From Auricularia sp. M13 (lineage: Eukaryota > Basidiomycota > Agaricomycetes > Auriculariales > Auriculariaceae): 64,000 nt of DNA. The translations under genes and the position numbers were made by a program. Every line of letters begins with the position of its first letter. The first letter of the stretch is position 1. The DNA is taken from assembly GCA_037042915.1 (NCBI GenBank), contig CM073197.1:1674001-1738000 (forward strand), given 5' to 3'. Below the pieces are notes generated by a model that worked only from the letters and a program-made list of their open reading frames with translations, was not told the origin of the DNA and made no database searches. Below, piece after piece: positions 21,603 through 31,337 of the stretch.

Positions 21603-23315
21603 TTATATATCAGTATCCTGCAACTGTGATGAGAGCAAGTCTAACTCGTCGTCGGAAAAGCCCTCGACATCGTCGGCATCGAGATCATCAATAATGTCCA
21701 CGCCGTCCAAGTCGTCGTCGTCGAGCCAGTCCCCGTTATCGTCCTCCTCGTCATCATCGTCCTCGTCGTCGGAGCCATAAAAGTACTCCACCGTCGTGGC
21801 ATACTTAATCAGCTCGTCATGTTCAGGCGGTACCATATTGGCGTGCAGAAGCAGCGTATTGACAGGGCACAATGCGTCGGCGCGACTTCGGAGGACATCG
21901 AGCAGTCCCGGTAGTTCCATACCGGCCTCTGCAACAAGTATGCGCAGCGTCTGCAGCTTGGGCAACGGCATGTTCTGCAAGACAGTCGCGTCGCCGTTGT
22001 CCGGATTCTCTTGCCCGCTGGTGTCCGACGCCGCTGGCGGCCTATACCGCAATAAGTCGATCGCGACGTCGTTGAAAGGTGCGAATTCAAAGGTAAGGTC
22101 GCTGATGAGTGGATGCGACTGGAATATTCGAGCCAGCGTGTCAGTCTCGGGACCAAAGCCTTCGAGGTGCAGCCGCTCGATATTTGGGAAGAGTACGCGG
22201 GGCGCGACGAGATGCTCGAAGAACGCTGGATAGTCCTCCTGACCAGGGGGCTCGAGGAGGATGCGAAGGTCGACAATATTCGGCGTGCGAACAAGGTCTA
22301 CAATCTTCCGCATGACTGACCCCGATAGGCCGGCGAGCGACAATTCGCGCAAGGTTGGAATTTCGATGATATTTGCCTCGATTGCGAGCGGCCATGCACT
22401 CAGTTCGTCTGGTGGGGCGCAGTAATGCAATTCCAATCGCTCGAGGGATGGACTGGCACGTATTATCGAGAAGAATTCGTCCAACGTGGGCGCGCAGTGG
22501 CCGAAGAATAGCCCGAGCTCCAGACAACAAATATCGGTCAGAATAGAATCCTGAATAAAGGAACTCCAGCCTAGTGGAGGACCCCACAAGGTAGTCTTGA
22601 TAAGACGCGGTGGGCGCACTCCCCCGAATAAGGGCGCAGTAGGAACAACCAAGGGGCGTGGGTGTGGATCGTCGTCGTGATAACTCGGGTCGTCGACGAA
22701 AATACCGAGCCGTTTGAGCAGTGGCGCTTCCGGAGCAGCATAGAGCAAAGGCAGAAAGTATTCGAGATAGTCGAGAGACTCGTCCTGGAACTCGACCTCA
22801 AAGTCGCACCAGTGCCACGCATGAGACACGACGAGCTTGAAGCACTCGATAGAGAGCCTGAGTGCTTGTTCGACAGGTAGGTCCTCGGGAAGCACGTCCT
22901 CGTCCTCCGACAACCGAACTGCATCGACGTCCAAGGTCACGTACAGCGGCGCGCCTTTGGACCTTTCGAGGAGGTCGCGCAACAGGTCCAAGTGTATCGC
23001 GCCGTAGGCCAGGTCCAGGTTGCCCATGAAGGTCCACAGCATCGGCGTCGCGAGTGCAACCTGCCGCCAGTGTCGACACACACTCGAAACTACAAATTGG
23101 AAAGGTAGATGGCAACTTTCTGACTCGCTGGAGCTGTCCGAGGCACTCGAGCTGCTGTCCTCCCATTCGTCCTCGTCCTCGTCCTGAATGGAGGCACCGA
23201 TCTCGAATATATGCGCCAGGAGTTCCGGCGGGAGCGCGTTGAGCAGCTCGCCCATCGACTTGCCCGTCGGTTTGGGCCTGTTGAAGCGCGGTTTTTTGCG
23301 CTTGACGCGTGGCAT
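21603..23315 (-). CDS. F-box/LRR-like protein
   Basis: Single-exon gene for about 570 residues of the large, fast-expanding F-box family of mushrooms, expected to be a substrate receptor of SCF ubiquitin ligases. After a basic leader (MPRVKRKKPRFNRPK) comes the F-box-like segment LNALPPELLAHIFEIGASI at residues 25-45, an acidic/serine stretch, and the second half of the domain, VSSVCRHWRQVALATPMLW. The rest has irregular leucine-rich units, such as LRELSLAGLSG, NIERLHLEGFGP and LPKLQTLRIL, and the C-terminus is very acidic (DDEDDDDEEDDNGDW and more). The start is at 23315 because the frame upstream has no further ATG. The target is unknown. It is divergent from TRS65, 68 bp away. Confidence 0.8.
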   Translation of the reverse strand: MPRVKRKKPRFNRPKPTGKSMGELLNALPPELLAHIFEIGASIQDEDEDEWEDSSSSASDSSSESESCHLPFQFVVSSVCRHWRQVALATPMLWTFMGNLDLAYGAIHLDLLRDLLERSKGAPLYVTLDVDAVRLSEDEDVLPEDLPVEQALRLSIECFKLVVSHAWHWCDFEVEFQDESLDYLEYFLPLLYAAPEAPLLKRLGIFVDDPSYHDDDPHPRPLVVPTAPLFGGVRPPRLIKTTLWGPPLGWSSFIQDSILTDICCLELGLFFGHCAPTLDEFFSIIRASPSLERLELHYCAPPDELSAWPLAIEANIIEIPTLRELSLAGLSGSVMRKIVDLVRTPNIVDLRILLEPPGQEDYPAFFEHLVAPRVLFPNIERLHLEGFGPETDTLARIFQSHPLISDLTFEFAPFNDVAIDLLRYRPPAASDTSGQENPDNGDATVLQNMPLPKLQTLRILVAEAGMELPGLLDVLRSRADALCPVNTLLLHANMVPPEHDELIKYATTVEYFYGSDDEDDDDEEDDNGDWLDDDDLDGVDIIDDLDADDVEGFSDDELDLLSSQLQDTDI

Positions 23316-23383
23316 GGTGCAAGAGGCCGAGCGGACATTCAAGGCGCGTGGTCCTCAATCTCATAGCTTCCCGGGCATCAAGG

Positions 23384-26306
23384 ATGGCGTCGCTGGAGGA
23401 CGTATTCCACGCATCCCAGCTGGCTCTGCATGTCCCAGACCAACCTATACTGCTCGTTAACGCTCTCGAGCTCGACGGCGACGAGCTGCTGGACCAGCTG
23501 CAACGGTCCAGTCAACGCGACCAGGCGTTCTTTGGTCAGTACCGCGCGCCAGCTTAGTTCGCTTTGCTTACTCCGTCCGCTCAAGATGAACGGCTGTCCA
23601 GCTTTCTCACGGTCACCATTCCTAACTTACCAGTATCCGTAGGCAGTCCGCCTGCTGTCCTGCTTCAGTTCCTCCCTCACTTGGCCGTCACTCTCGACGC
23701 ATCATATGTCGCTCGGACGACCGCTCCAGAGCGCAGGGAAAAGCCTACCACGCTCCTCACGCTTCCTCCGCATTTGACTGGCAATGCACGGCCTAAACTG
23801 CAGGCGAAGGACTCGCGCCCATCCATATTTCCACCAGCTACTCCCAACCCTGTGCCGTTTACCGACGAGAGCGACAAGGGATATAGCCAAGCAGATAATG
23901 GCGTATCGCTGTACTCGTACGCTTGGGGCGAGGCTCAAGCGGAAGACGCGGCAACGTTCGCGCTACTTCGTTGTCCACGACATGGCGCCTGGGTCGCAGT
24001 GTATCGTCTGGATGTCAATGTCGGTACGCCACCACTCTATCTTCTTGCGAATTCACGTCTAATATTCTTATGCAGCATTTGTCCGCAATATCATGCAGAA
24101 TCCTCTATTATGCCTGACCGTGTCCGCAACCATTCGCGACCGTCCAATCGCGCCCAGCCCAGCCCGACAAGGGCTGTTTGACCTGATCACTAGTCACGGC
24201 GGCAAGCTTGAAGAGAAGCAAGCATCCCCCGCTGTTGCAGCGTTCGATCAAGCAGACGAGGAAACCTTGTTGGATGACTTCGAAGAGGTAAACCTCCTTG
24301 AAGGCCTGGCACCATGTAAGCCCCCATTTTTGAAATCGTGGAGGTGTTAATCACCGTGCCGCAGTGGGCGTCCATTTACATCTGCCAACTACTCGTATTG
24401 GGCCGTCCCTGCGGAAAGAGTCCTATTCACTCCCCGCCCAGCAGTCTTATGCTGCATCAACCGTCTCTTCTCCCACTGCTGCTGCCAGAGCCCTTCCCAC
24501 GCTTCGTAAATCTTATCGCAAGACTCTATCTGCCGTCAGTGGCTTCGCGGTCAAGATGCGCTCTGTTCTGAGTCCTGCCGTCGTCATTCCCGGTGACATT
24601 GAAGACGAGCAGGAACAGCGCGAGACAGGCTCTGAAGAGCGTACGATCGTTCTCTGCGTAGAGCTTGAGAATACTGGCGAATCAAAGCTCGGGTTCCAGG
24701 TTGATACTGTGCAGGTGCGCGTGAGCGGGGACGGCGCGCGAGCGAAGCTTATTGGCTGGGGCGAACAAGCATTCGAGAGTCCCGAGAGCGTCTTCCCACT
24801 TCGCGTTGGTGCCAGGGAGCAATATAATCTGCTCTATGCGGTCTCGTTTCTCCGACCTACCGACGAGCAGGATGTGCCTTCTTATGCGCAGGTACCCAAC
24901 AGGCCGGCGAACGATTTGCTTCGTTCTGTCTCGATCGCCATTACCGGGAGACCGTTCGAATCTCGGACGGAGTCTAGTGACATTGCCTATCCGACACCGC
25001 CGTTTGTGACGCGCTGGAGCTGCACGTTGAATCTTTCGCCTGCGCATCATAGTCAAGCCCAGTATAACGATCGGCCGGCCACGCCGCTAACTGCCCAGGA
25101 TGCCCTCCCTGCACCGCCCTCACCGTTTCCGACGTCGAGTCCCCGTGTGCAGCGACCTGCCGCGGAAGAGCCTCTCAATGGACCGAAAGTGCAGTCTCCC
25201 GCCACATTTGCAGGCAAACGTCACACTCTTGGTGGTGTTCTAGGTGCGCCGGAGGTCAAGCTGGCCAATCGTCCTTTCTCCATGCCCTTCGCACCAGGCG
25301 GAACTCCTGGTACACCTCGAACTGGAACACCCAGTACGCCGCGAGCGGGTACGCCGCCAACGAACAAATTCCTGCCGCCTCCGCCGAACATTGCGTTCCA
25401 GCCGTCGTCTACTCCAGGTTCTCCATTGCCATCACCATTGCCGTCCCCTTCTCGTGCAGGTCCAATGGAGATGTTTCCGCCACAAGCCCAGTATGCCACG
25501 GGAAGCCCGCAACTAGGCGGTGTGACACCGCCGACTCCAGCATACCCTGCGTTCTCCGCAGATACCCCGCATCCTGCGACGCCCCGAGCGCTGTCGCCCA
25601 TGGCGGCTGCTGGCTCAGGACTCGCAGGCCCGAGTATGGAAGCTAGACGAGAACGTGTCCCCGCCAACGTTGGACTCGGGCTCCCACTCTCCCCTCTACC
25701 CGTCTCGCCCGGTACACGCAGCTTCTTTCCCCCACCGGCTACACCGCTGGAGCGGTATGCCATGGAGCCCATCGTGGTTTCCATAGGGCTTGTGTCCGAA
25801 GATGGGTACGACGGGAAGATCTATGCGCTCCGGCAGCCATTCTATCTAGACATTTTCGTCTTTAACCAGAGCTCGAGGACGAGGAGATTGGAGATTAGCC
25901 ACCCCGAGCCTGCACGCAAGCGTCGGAACACTACCTCTGTTGACCAGAAGGCGGCGCTGGACTTGGTGATGCAGCTGGACGAAGACCTTAAAGGACCTGG
26001 GCTGCTTCCTTTGGAGAATCGGATACGTATTGGGTGTGCATCCGTTTTCTTGTGCATTGTTGGGCTCGCGCTGATGCGTTCTGCGTTCATAGACCGTTGC
26101 AGCCAAATGCGTGCCAGTCGGTGCGATTCCCATTCATTGCATTGCAACCCGGCGTCCATGCTATATCTACGCTTTGTTTAACGGATGTAGAAACAGGATT
26201 CTCAGTCAACATGAGGTGCGTGCATTTCTGTCCGTGCGCATCGCAATATTCATCTTAGCACAGATCAATAATGGACATTGTCGTCCACGAAGCTGCTGCT
26301 GCATGA
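23384..26306 (+). CDS. TRS65: TRAPPII complex subunit Trs65-like
   Basis: Predicted fungal-specific subunit of the TRAPPII vesicle-tethering complex, acting as part of a Rab GEF at the Golgi. The protein begins MASLEDVFHASQLALHV at 23384. The middle (24560-25060) has beta-rich conserved blocks (ELENTGESKLGFQVDTVQV, REQYNLLYAVSFLRPTDEQD) separated by a Pro/Thr-rich linker with GTP-type repeats (GTPGTPRTGTPSTP) at about 25280-25370. The C-terminal beta domain (PIVVSIGLVSEDGYDGKIYA, then FYLDIFVFNQSSRTRRLEI) and the small last exon SIMDIVVHEAAAA match the Trs65 plan. Introns near 23535, 24022, 24315, 26035 and 26216 join the parts, all GT-AG. The stop is at 26304-26306. The assignment rests on domain layout and motifs, so Trs65 is probable, not proven. 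Confidence 0.72.
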
Positions 26307-26527
26307 GCTAGTGTATTGCTATTAGCTGTATAGAGCGAGATATTATTCGCTGGAGCTCTGTTCATTTCCATCGATAGCGTGTAGAGTCCTATGTTCAGAG
26401 ACAATGGAGGGTAGGACTTTCATGGTCGTATGAGCTCGGAAGATCGCGCCGCATGTAGCCGCTCTAGTTCTGGAACGTTCACTTGAACCTTGCCCTCATA
26501 CTTCCCTCCTCCAAGTGTTGAGCCAGG

Positions 26528-27302
26528 ATGTCCGTGACACCGAGGTGCGTATCTACGTATCATATGGCACGTCCCTAACGTGCTCTGGGGAGTTCAGACA
26601 CGCATTCTACGAGACCGATGAGAAAGTCACGCTTTCTATCTTCGAGAAGAACGTCGACCCCGACAAGGTCCAGATCAAGTTTGAACCACATAGGGTGCGC
26701 ATGCGACTGCATATGGGTGCGGCGAGGGGGCTGACGGCCACTTCACGGAAGTTTTCGTACGAGCATGGCGACACAAAGCTCGTGCTCGAACCCTTGCGCT
26801 CTGCCATCGACCCATCCGGCAGCGATTACACCGTTGGCAAAGTCAAGGTCGAAGTACGATTCGCAAAGACCATTGCTGGGCGTTGGGGGACGCTCGTAAA
26901 CGAGGGCGATGAAGGTGCGTCACTCGTCTTGTGAGTGAATAGAGGTTGCCACAAAGTGCCGACGCATGCACAACAGCCGCGCCCATTGCCGCCCCGGTTT
27001 CTCAGCCAGTGCAGGAGGCCCCGAAGAAGCAACGCAAGAACTGGGACGCTGTAACGAACGAGGTCCTCAGCGCGGAGAAGGACAAGACCGTGCAGGACGA
27101 CCCGAACGCGGGCGGCGATGCGGCGCTCAATGGCTTCTTCCAGCAGATCTATGCTGGCGCCGATGAGGACACGAGGCGCGCCATGATGAAGAGCTTCACC
27201 GAATCTGGCGGTACTGCCCTCAGCACAAACTGGGACGAGGTCAAGCGCGGCCCCGTGCCTGTTCGTCCACCCGAAGGCTCAGAGTACAAGAAGTGGAACT
27301 GA
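26528..27302 (+). CDS. SGT1: Sgt1-like CS/SGS protein lacking TPR
   Basis: Hsp90 co-chaperone-type protein of about 215 residues. The first exon encodes only MSVTPR; splicing of a GTGCGT-donor intron (about 26545-26600) leads into the CS domain HAFYETDEKVTLSIFEKNVD, which continues through VKIKFEPH-type strands to VEVRFAKTIAGRWGTL. A second intron (about 26915-26977) joins a proline-alanine linker to the C-terminal SGS segment: KKQRKNWDAVTNEVL, then ALNGFFQQIYAGADEDTRRAM and FTESGGTALSTNWDEVKRG. The usual N-terminal TPR domain is absent, and no upstream exon for it is seen in the 220 bp after TRS65. Sgt1 proteins support kinetochore and SCF assembly. Confidence 0.85.
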
Positions 27303-27614
27303 ACCCTCCACAGCATGCTCCGCCGTAATACAACCGTAGTGTGGTCCTTGTCGTCGTGCTCTAACGTCTAGTTTTCTTGCGATTTACGTACTAGTCACAT
27401 TTGCTGTCATTGAATGAATTTGGTATTCTTGGGGTTCTTGAGTCTGCGTTACTGTAAGAGCTAAAGTACTAGCGTTGCCCAACGGATTCTCATAGCTCTG
27501 GTATGTATGAAGGAAATACGCTGTGAGCACAACCCATGCAACGAGTTCCCGAGTTGGATGATGATGGATCGATGAACTTTGGCTGCTCCTCGGCTCTGGT
27601 CGGGACTCGGATGA
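27303..27614. other. Gap between SGT1-like and TTI1-like genes
   Basis: About 310 bp, both neighbours on the plus strand. It holds the 3' region of one gene and the promoter of the next. No open frame of note. Confidence 0.4.
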
Positions 27615-30600
27615 ATGTCTTCCTTGTTCGCTGGACCGCCTGAATCCGAGGACCGCGATACTCGCCAGCAGGGCATATTCCAGCGCCTCAAAACCATCTG
27701 TGTGCCGCTGCTCGCGTCCACGGAACTCTCACCTGCCAATGTGCCGAAAGTAGCTACGTTGCTGCGAACGTTGGCCGAAGAACTCGATGCTGTACCGGAC
27801 GCGGCCAAGCCACTCAAAGCTTCGCTCGTCTCCTATGTGTTCTTCCCAGTATCAACATTGCTTCGTCGTAATGCGCTCGACGAGGTGCCAGATCGCGTGC
27901 TCGAGGGCGTCATGCGCGTTCTAGGCTTACTGGCGGAGCACTGGTGGTGGTCGGCAGACGCGCGCACATGGGAGCAACTACTCATGCTCGTTTCTCTCGT
28001 CATCGCTGGTGTCGACCGGAAGGGCAAGGCGCAGGCATTGGATGAGCTTACTCAGCTAGCAGCTGTGCGAGCGTTGTACGCTGTCCTCGGCGGCCATGCT
28101 CAAGCGGTCCCAGACTCGCGAGAGCGGCTAGAGATATACCGACCTGTTGCGCAGGTATCCGTCCTGGGAAAAACTCTTGACGCCCTTCTTGGCCTGTGTA
28201 CCAGCGCGAGCACCGACATGCAGCTCGCTGCTCTTCGCGCTACTAGGATACTCGTGCAGGACTTCTTGCCAGATGACCTCGCGCCATCGGTCCTACCTGG
28301 TGTAGTCAGCATCATGGTGCGCGCAGCGCTGGGGCATGACACTCGCAAAGGTTGGGCCAATGGAGAAGTCGTTGCTGCAGCGCTTGACGTCCTCTCTACG
28401 ATCGTCCTCAAGGCCATGGGCGACAATGTATGCATCTCTGCTGGCATCGTAGTACGCATCCACGACCTTAGCGATATCACCAACATTGTTTCGGAGGCGG
28501 TCGAGGAGGATACTCAGGCGCAGAATGGGATAGCCAAGCGTACGAAGTCGTGGCTCCGTGGATCAGCCACACAGCTTCACATCGCGCTCAACACGCTCAC
28601 ACCTCTTACATCACATGCCAACGCGACGGCTTTGCGAGCCCTAGTCTCGCTCTCCCAGAACCTCCTCCGAGGTACGAAGCTTACACTTCCGCAGTCGAGC
28701 CCGCTTCTCGTCTCCTTCCTCCTGGCCCTCGCATGGTCCGACTATCCCTCGGTGTCGTCGTCTGCATACAGCGCTCTTGTGTCTGTTAGTCAGGAACCTG
28801 TGGTACTTGAACAGGTCCTCGACGTCGCGCGGGTAGCCGTAGCGGAGTTGCCCAGACTCATTCGCACGCAGGCAGACGCGAAGCTCGCCCTCAGGCTCAA
28901 GCAGATCCTAGCTGTTTGTGCTCTTTCTCGCGAGCTCCCCTCTGTGGCACATGGTGTTGCACGCCTATTGGCTGCCGGCGGTGGCATCGAAAAGTGGGGC
29001 TTGGGTCTGCTCACCGCGCTCGAGTTCGTGTCATCAACACAGGGCGGGATTATTTCGGATGCGATGCTGTTGCTCGATGCTCCAGATGCTCTAGGAGGAG
29101 ACGACTGGAGCTTCCCTCCTATGCCGCTCGCCAGTCCTGCGGACCAGGCGGTCGCTGTATTGCTCGAAAAAACGCTCCGTGAGCTGGGCCGTGTCGGTGG
29201 CATCTTCGCAGCAGAATGGCTAGTTGGACTTGGTGCACACGAGCGTAGCCCCCGGTCTATCGCTGCGTTGTGGTGCGCTGCACATATCGCTGAGGGTGCA
29301 GCGCAGAGTGCACAATCGCGGTCGACGGGAAATTTGTTCAAGGCGACACGATGGATGGCCAAAGCTGTTGCCGACCTATGGCAGATTCGTGTGGAGGACG
29401 AGGCGCCCTCGGGTGCTGCAAAATCCGAGGCCGCCGACGAGGAAACATCCGGCATTGAGTTTATTCGAGGTCTGGTGAAGGTGGACACCAGTGCGGCCTT
29501 TCCAATGCCGCGGTCCGAGGCCCGCGTGCCAACCTGGTCGCCCGAGTTACATCGTGCTGCTGCATTGCGCGTTATTGCGGCGACGTCGTCTTCCTTGCGA
29601 GCTGCCTTCGGACCACTATTGCTGCAAACCCTCTACCCCCTCCTCCACGCCTTGGTATCGCAATCGACCCTTCTTCGGTCCACTGCCATGACCGCACTGC
29701 ACAACATTGCGCGCTCCACGGGATTCGCCTCACCACGAAATCTGTTGACGGCCAACTTCGATTATGCGTTGGCAGGCGCTGGTGCTCACCTTCTCCATGC
29801 TCAACTAGATGTTGATGCTGCAAAAGTTCTCCGACTTCTCGTGCAGCTTGTTGGGAGCGACGTCGTGGACAAGATGGGTGATATTGTTGCAGAATGCTTC
29901 GAGCGCCTCGATGAATACCATGGGTACGAGGTGCTTGTCGAAAGCCTCGTGGATGTTCTGCGCGAGGTTGTTCGCATACTGTGCGATGACGTTCAGTCGA
30001 ACGAGCCTGCCAGCACCGCCGAATCAACCTCCCCGCCGCCGAAGCGGCTTGACATCTTCGAACAGGAGTCCGTCGAGCAGTTTCTCCAATGGCTGGCGCA
30101 ACGGCACGAATCTCGCTCACAGGAAACCGAAGAGGAGGAGGAGGAGGAAGACTTCGGCCCTGTGCCTCAAGAGGCCTGGGGAAAGAAAAATGAGCCGCAA
30201 AACGAAGATGAGGAAGATCCCGGCCCAGCGTATAAGGAACCTGAAAAGCCTCAGCCCACAGCGACTCACAAGCTCGTGCATCTCATCCTCTCGCGCTCGA
30301 TTCCTTTCCTCACGCATTCCTCCCCGCTCATACGCGCGCGTATCCTCGGCCTGCTTACGTCCGCCGTGCCGGTGCTGGGCCATGACAACTCGGACAACAA
30401 CCCTGGGATTCCGCTCCTTCTTCCGCAGATCCATCGATGTTGGCCATTCGTCCTCAACCGTCTGGGCGACAGGGAGCCTTTTGTTGTAGCCGCTGCTACG
30501 GGTTTGGTGGCGGCCCTGGCTGCATCGCCGGGCGCGGGCGAGTTTGTCAGGGCGCGCATCTGGGATGATGTCTGGCCACGGTTCAAGGGCATGTTAGACT

Positions 30601-31004
30601 CGCTTCAGCTCGCTGAGTCACAAAGTGCGCTCTCCCAGCGTCGCTCGGACGGCTCGAGTGCTGCGTCGGCCTATGCGATCTCGACGCGTCTGCATGTCGC
30701 AATGCTGCATACAATGGATGCCGCCCTGCGCGGGCCAGGCGGCGCGCAAGACACCGCCGCGTGGGAGGTCGCTATTGCCTTCTGTCGCTTTTTGGACAAA
30801 GGACAGGATGTGGGCGTTCAGAAAGCGGCTCTTCGATTGTTCAGAGCTTTGAAGGCGGCAAACGGGGACGCTGTTTGGCTTGCACTCAGTGCCAGTGTTG
30901 GCTTCGATTTGCTTGGGGACGATGTTAGTTCTATGACCACCTTTCCGCGCTGCTTGCTTCGAAATTGGGATATAAAGGACAATGCTATTGCCGTGCTGTC
31001 TTGA
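27615..31004 (+). CDS. TTI1: HEAT-repeat protein, probable Tti1
   Basis: Large alpha-helical protein of 1129 residues in one uninterrupted exon. It resembles Tti1 of the TTT complex (Tel2-Tti1-Tti2), an Hsp90-linked chaperone for PIKK kinases such as TOR, ATM/Tel1 and ATR/Mec1. The N-terminal blocks PLKASLVSYVFFPVSTLLRR, VLGLLAEHWWW and ARTWEQLLMLVSLVI match fungal Tti1, and the protein keeps a HEAT-like pattern throughout. An acidic stretch at about residue 835-880 (EEEEEEDFGPVPQEAWG) interrupts the helices. The intron-free state over 3.4 kb is unusual among its neighbours, and its intactness shows that the sequence quality here is good. The start ATG at 27615 is the second of two nearby ATGs and the one in frame. 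Orthology is inferred from motifs and length. Confidence 0.78.
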   Translation: MSSLFAGPPESEDRDTRQQGIFQRLKTICVPLLASTELSPANVPKVATLLRTLAEELDAVPDAAKPLKASLVSYVFFPVSTLLRRNALDEVPDRVLEGVMRVLGLLAEHWWWSADARTWEQLLMLVSLVIAGVDRKGKAQALDELTQLAAVRALYAVLGGHAQAVPDSRERLEIYRPVAQVSVLGKTLDALLGLCTSASTDMQLAALRATRILVQDFLPDDLAPSVLPGVVSIMVRAALGHDTRKGWANGEVVAAALDVLSTIVLKAMGDNVCISAGIVVRIHDLSDITNIVSEAVEEDTQAQNGIAKRTKSWLRGSATQLHIALNTLTPLTSHANATALRALVSLSQNLLRGTKLTLPQSSPLLVSFLLALAWSDYPSVSSSAYSALVSVSQEPVVLEQVLDVARVAVAELPRLIRTQADAKLALRLKQILAVCALSRELPSVAHGVARLLAAGGGIEKWGLGLLTALEFVSSTQGGIISDAMLLLDAPDALGGDDWSFPPMPLASPADQAVAVLLEKTLRELGRVGGIFAAEWLVGLGAHERSPRSIAALWCAAHIAEGAAQSAQSRSTGNLFKATRWMAKAVADLWQIRVEDEAPSGAAKSEAADEETSGIEFIRGLVKVDTSAAFPMPRSEARVPTWSPELHRAAALRVIAATSSSLRAAFGPLLLQTLYPLLHALVSQSTLLRSTAMTALHNIARSTGFASPRNLLTANFDYALAGAGAHLLHAQLDVDAAKVLRLLVQLVGSDVVDKMGDIVAECFERLDEYHGYEVLVESLVDVLREVVRILCDDVQSNEPASTAESTSPPPKRLDIFEQESVEQFLQWLAQRHESRSQETEEEEEEEDFGPVPQEAWGKKNEPQNEDEEDPGPAYKEPEKPQPTATHKLVHLILSRSIPFLTHSSPLIRARILGLLTSAVPVLGHDNSDNNPGIPLLLPQIHRCWPFVLNRLGDREPFVVAAATGLVAALAASPGAGEFVRARIWDDVWPRFKGMLDSLQLAESQSALSQRRSDGSSAASAYAISTRLHVAMLHTMDAALRGPGGAQDTAAWEVAIAFCRFLDKGQDVGVQKAALRLFRALKAANGDAVWLALSASVGFDLLGDDVSSMTTFPRCLLRNWDIKDNAIAVLS

Positions 31005-31337
31005 TGTGTATGCTACACATGAGTTTCAAAGCGATTGTTCATTCGTCGCACGTCCACCGTCAGCGGGGTTTTAGACCTTAATAATCTTGTATCTGAGTAG
31101 CGACGCGATCAGCAGTTGTACCCTGCTATGCACAGTGAAATCATGAACCAAACCATTCCACTTGTATTGGCAATTTTCGCTCAAGGATTCGAGAGGATCT
31201 ACAAAAGCATAGGTAATTATGGGAGCAAACACATACGTGCCTGGGCAGGAAGTGCGTCGATTTGTTGTTTCAAGAAGTGTAAACCTGAGCAGCATCATGA
31301 GAAAGGGCGCATATTCTATCTCCTTGCGTGGGCCCTG
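31005..31337. other. Convergent gap after TTI1-like gene
   Basis: About 330 bp of shared 3' region between TTI1-like (plus) and RBM39-like (minus). Nothing conserved is seen. Confidence 0.4.

Noticed and set aside
25221-25784. Long minus-strand open frame inside TRS65
   Set aside because: It is the antisense shadow of the Pro/Thr-rich linker; its composition is just complementary GC-rich repeats.
28790-29488. 233-codon minus-strand open frame inside the TTI1-like gene
   Set aside because: It lies wholly inside an intact conserved plus-strand gene and has no domain.
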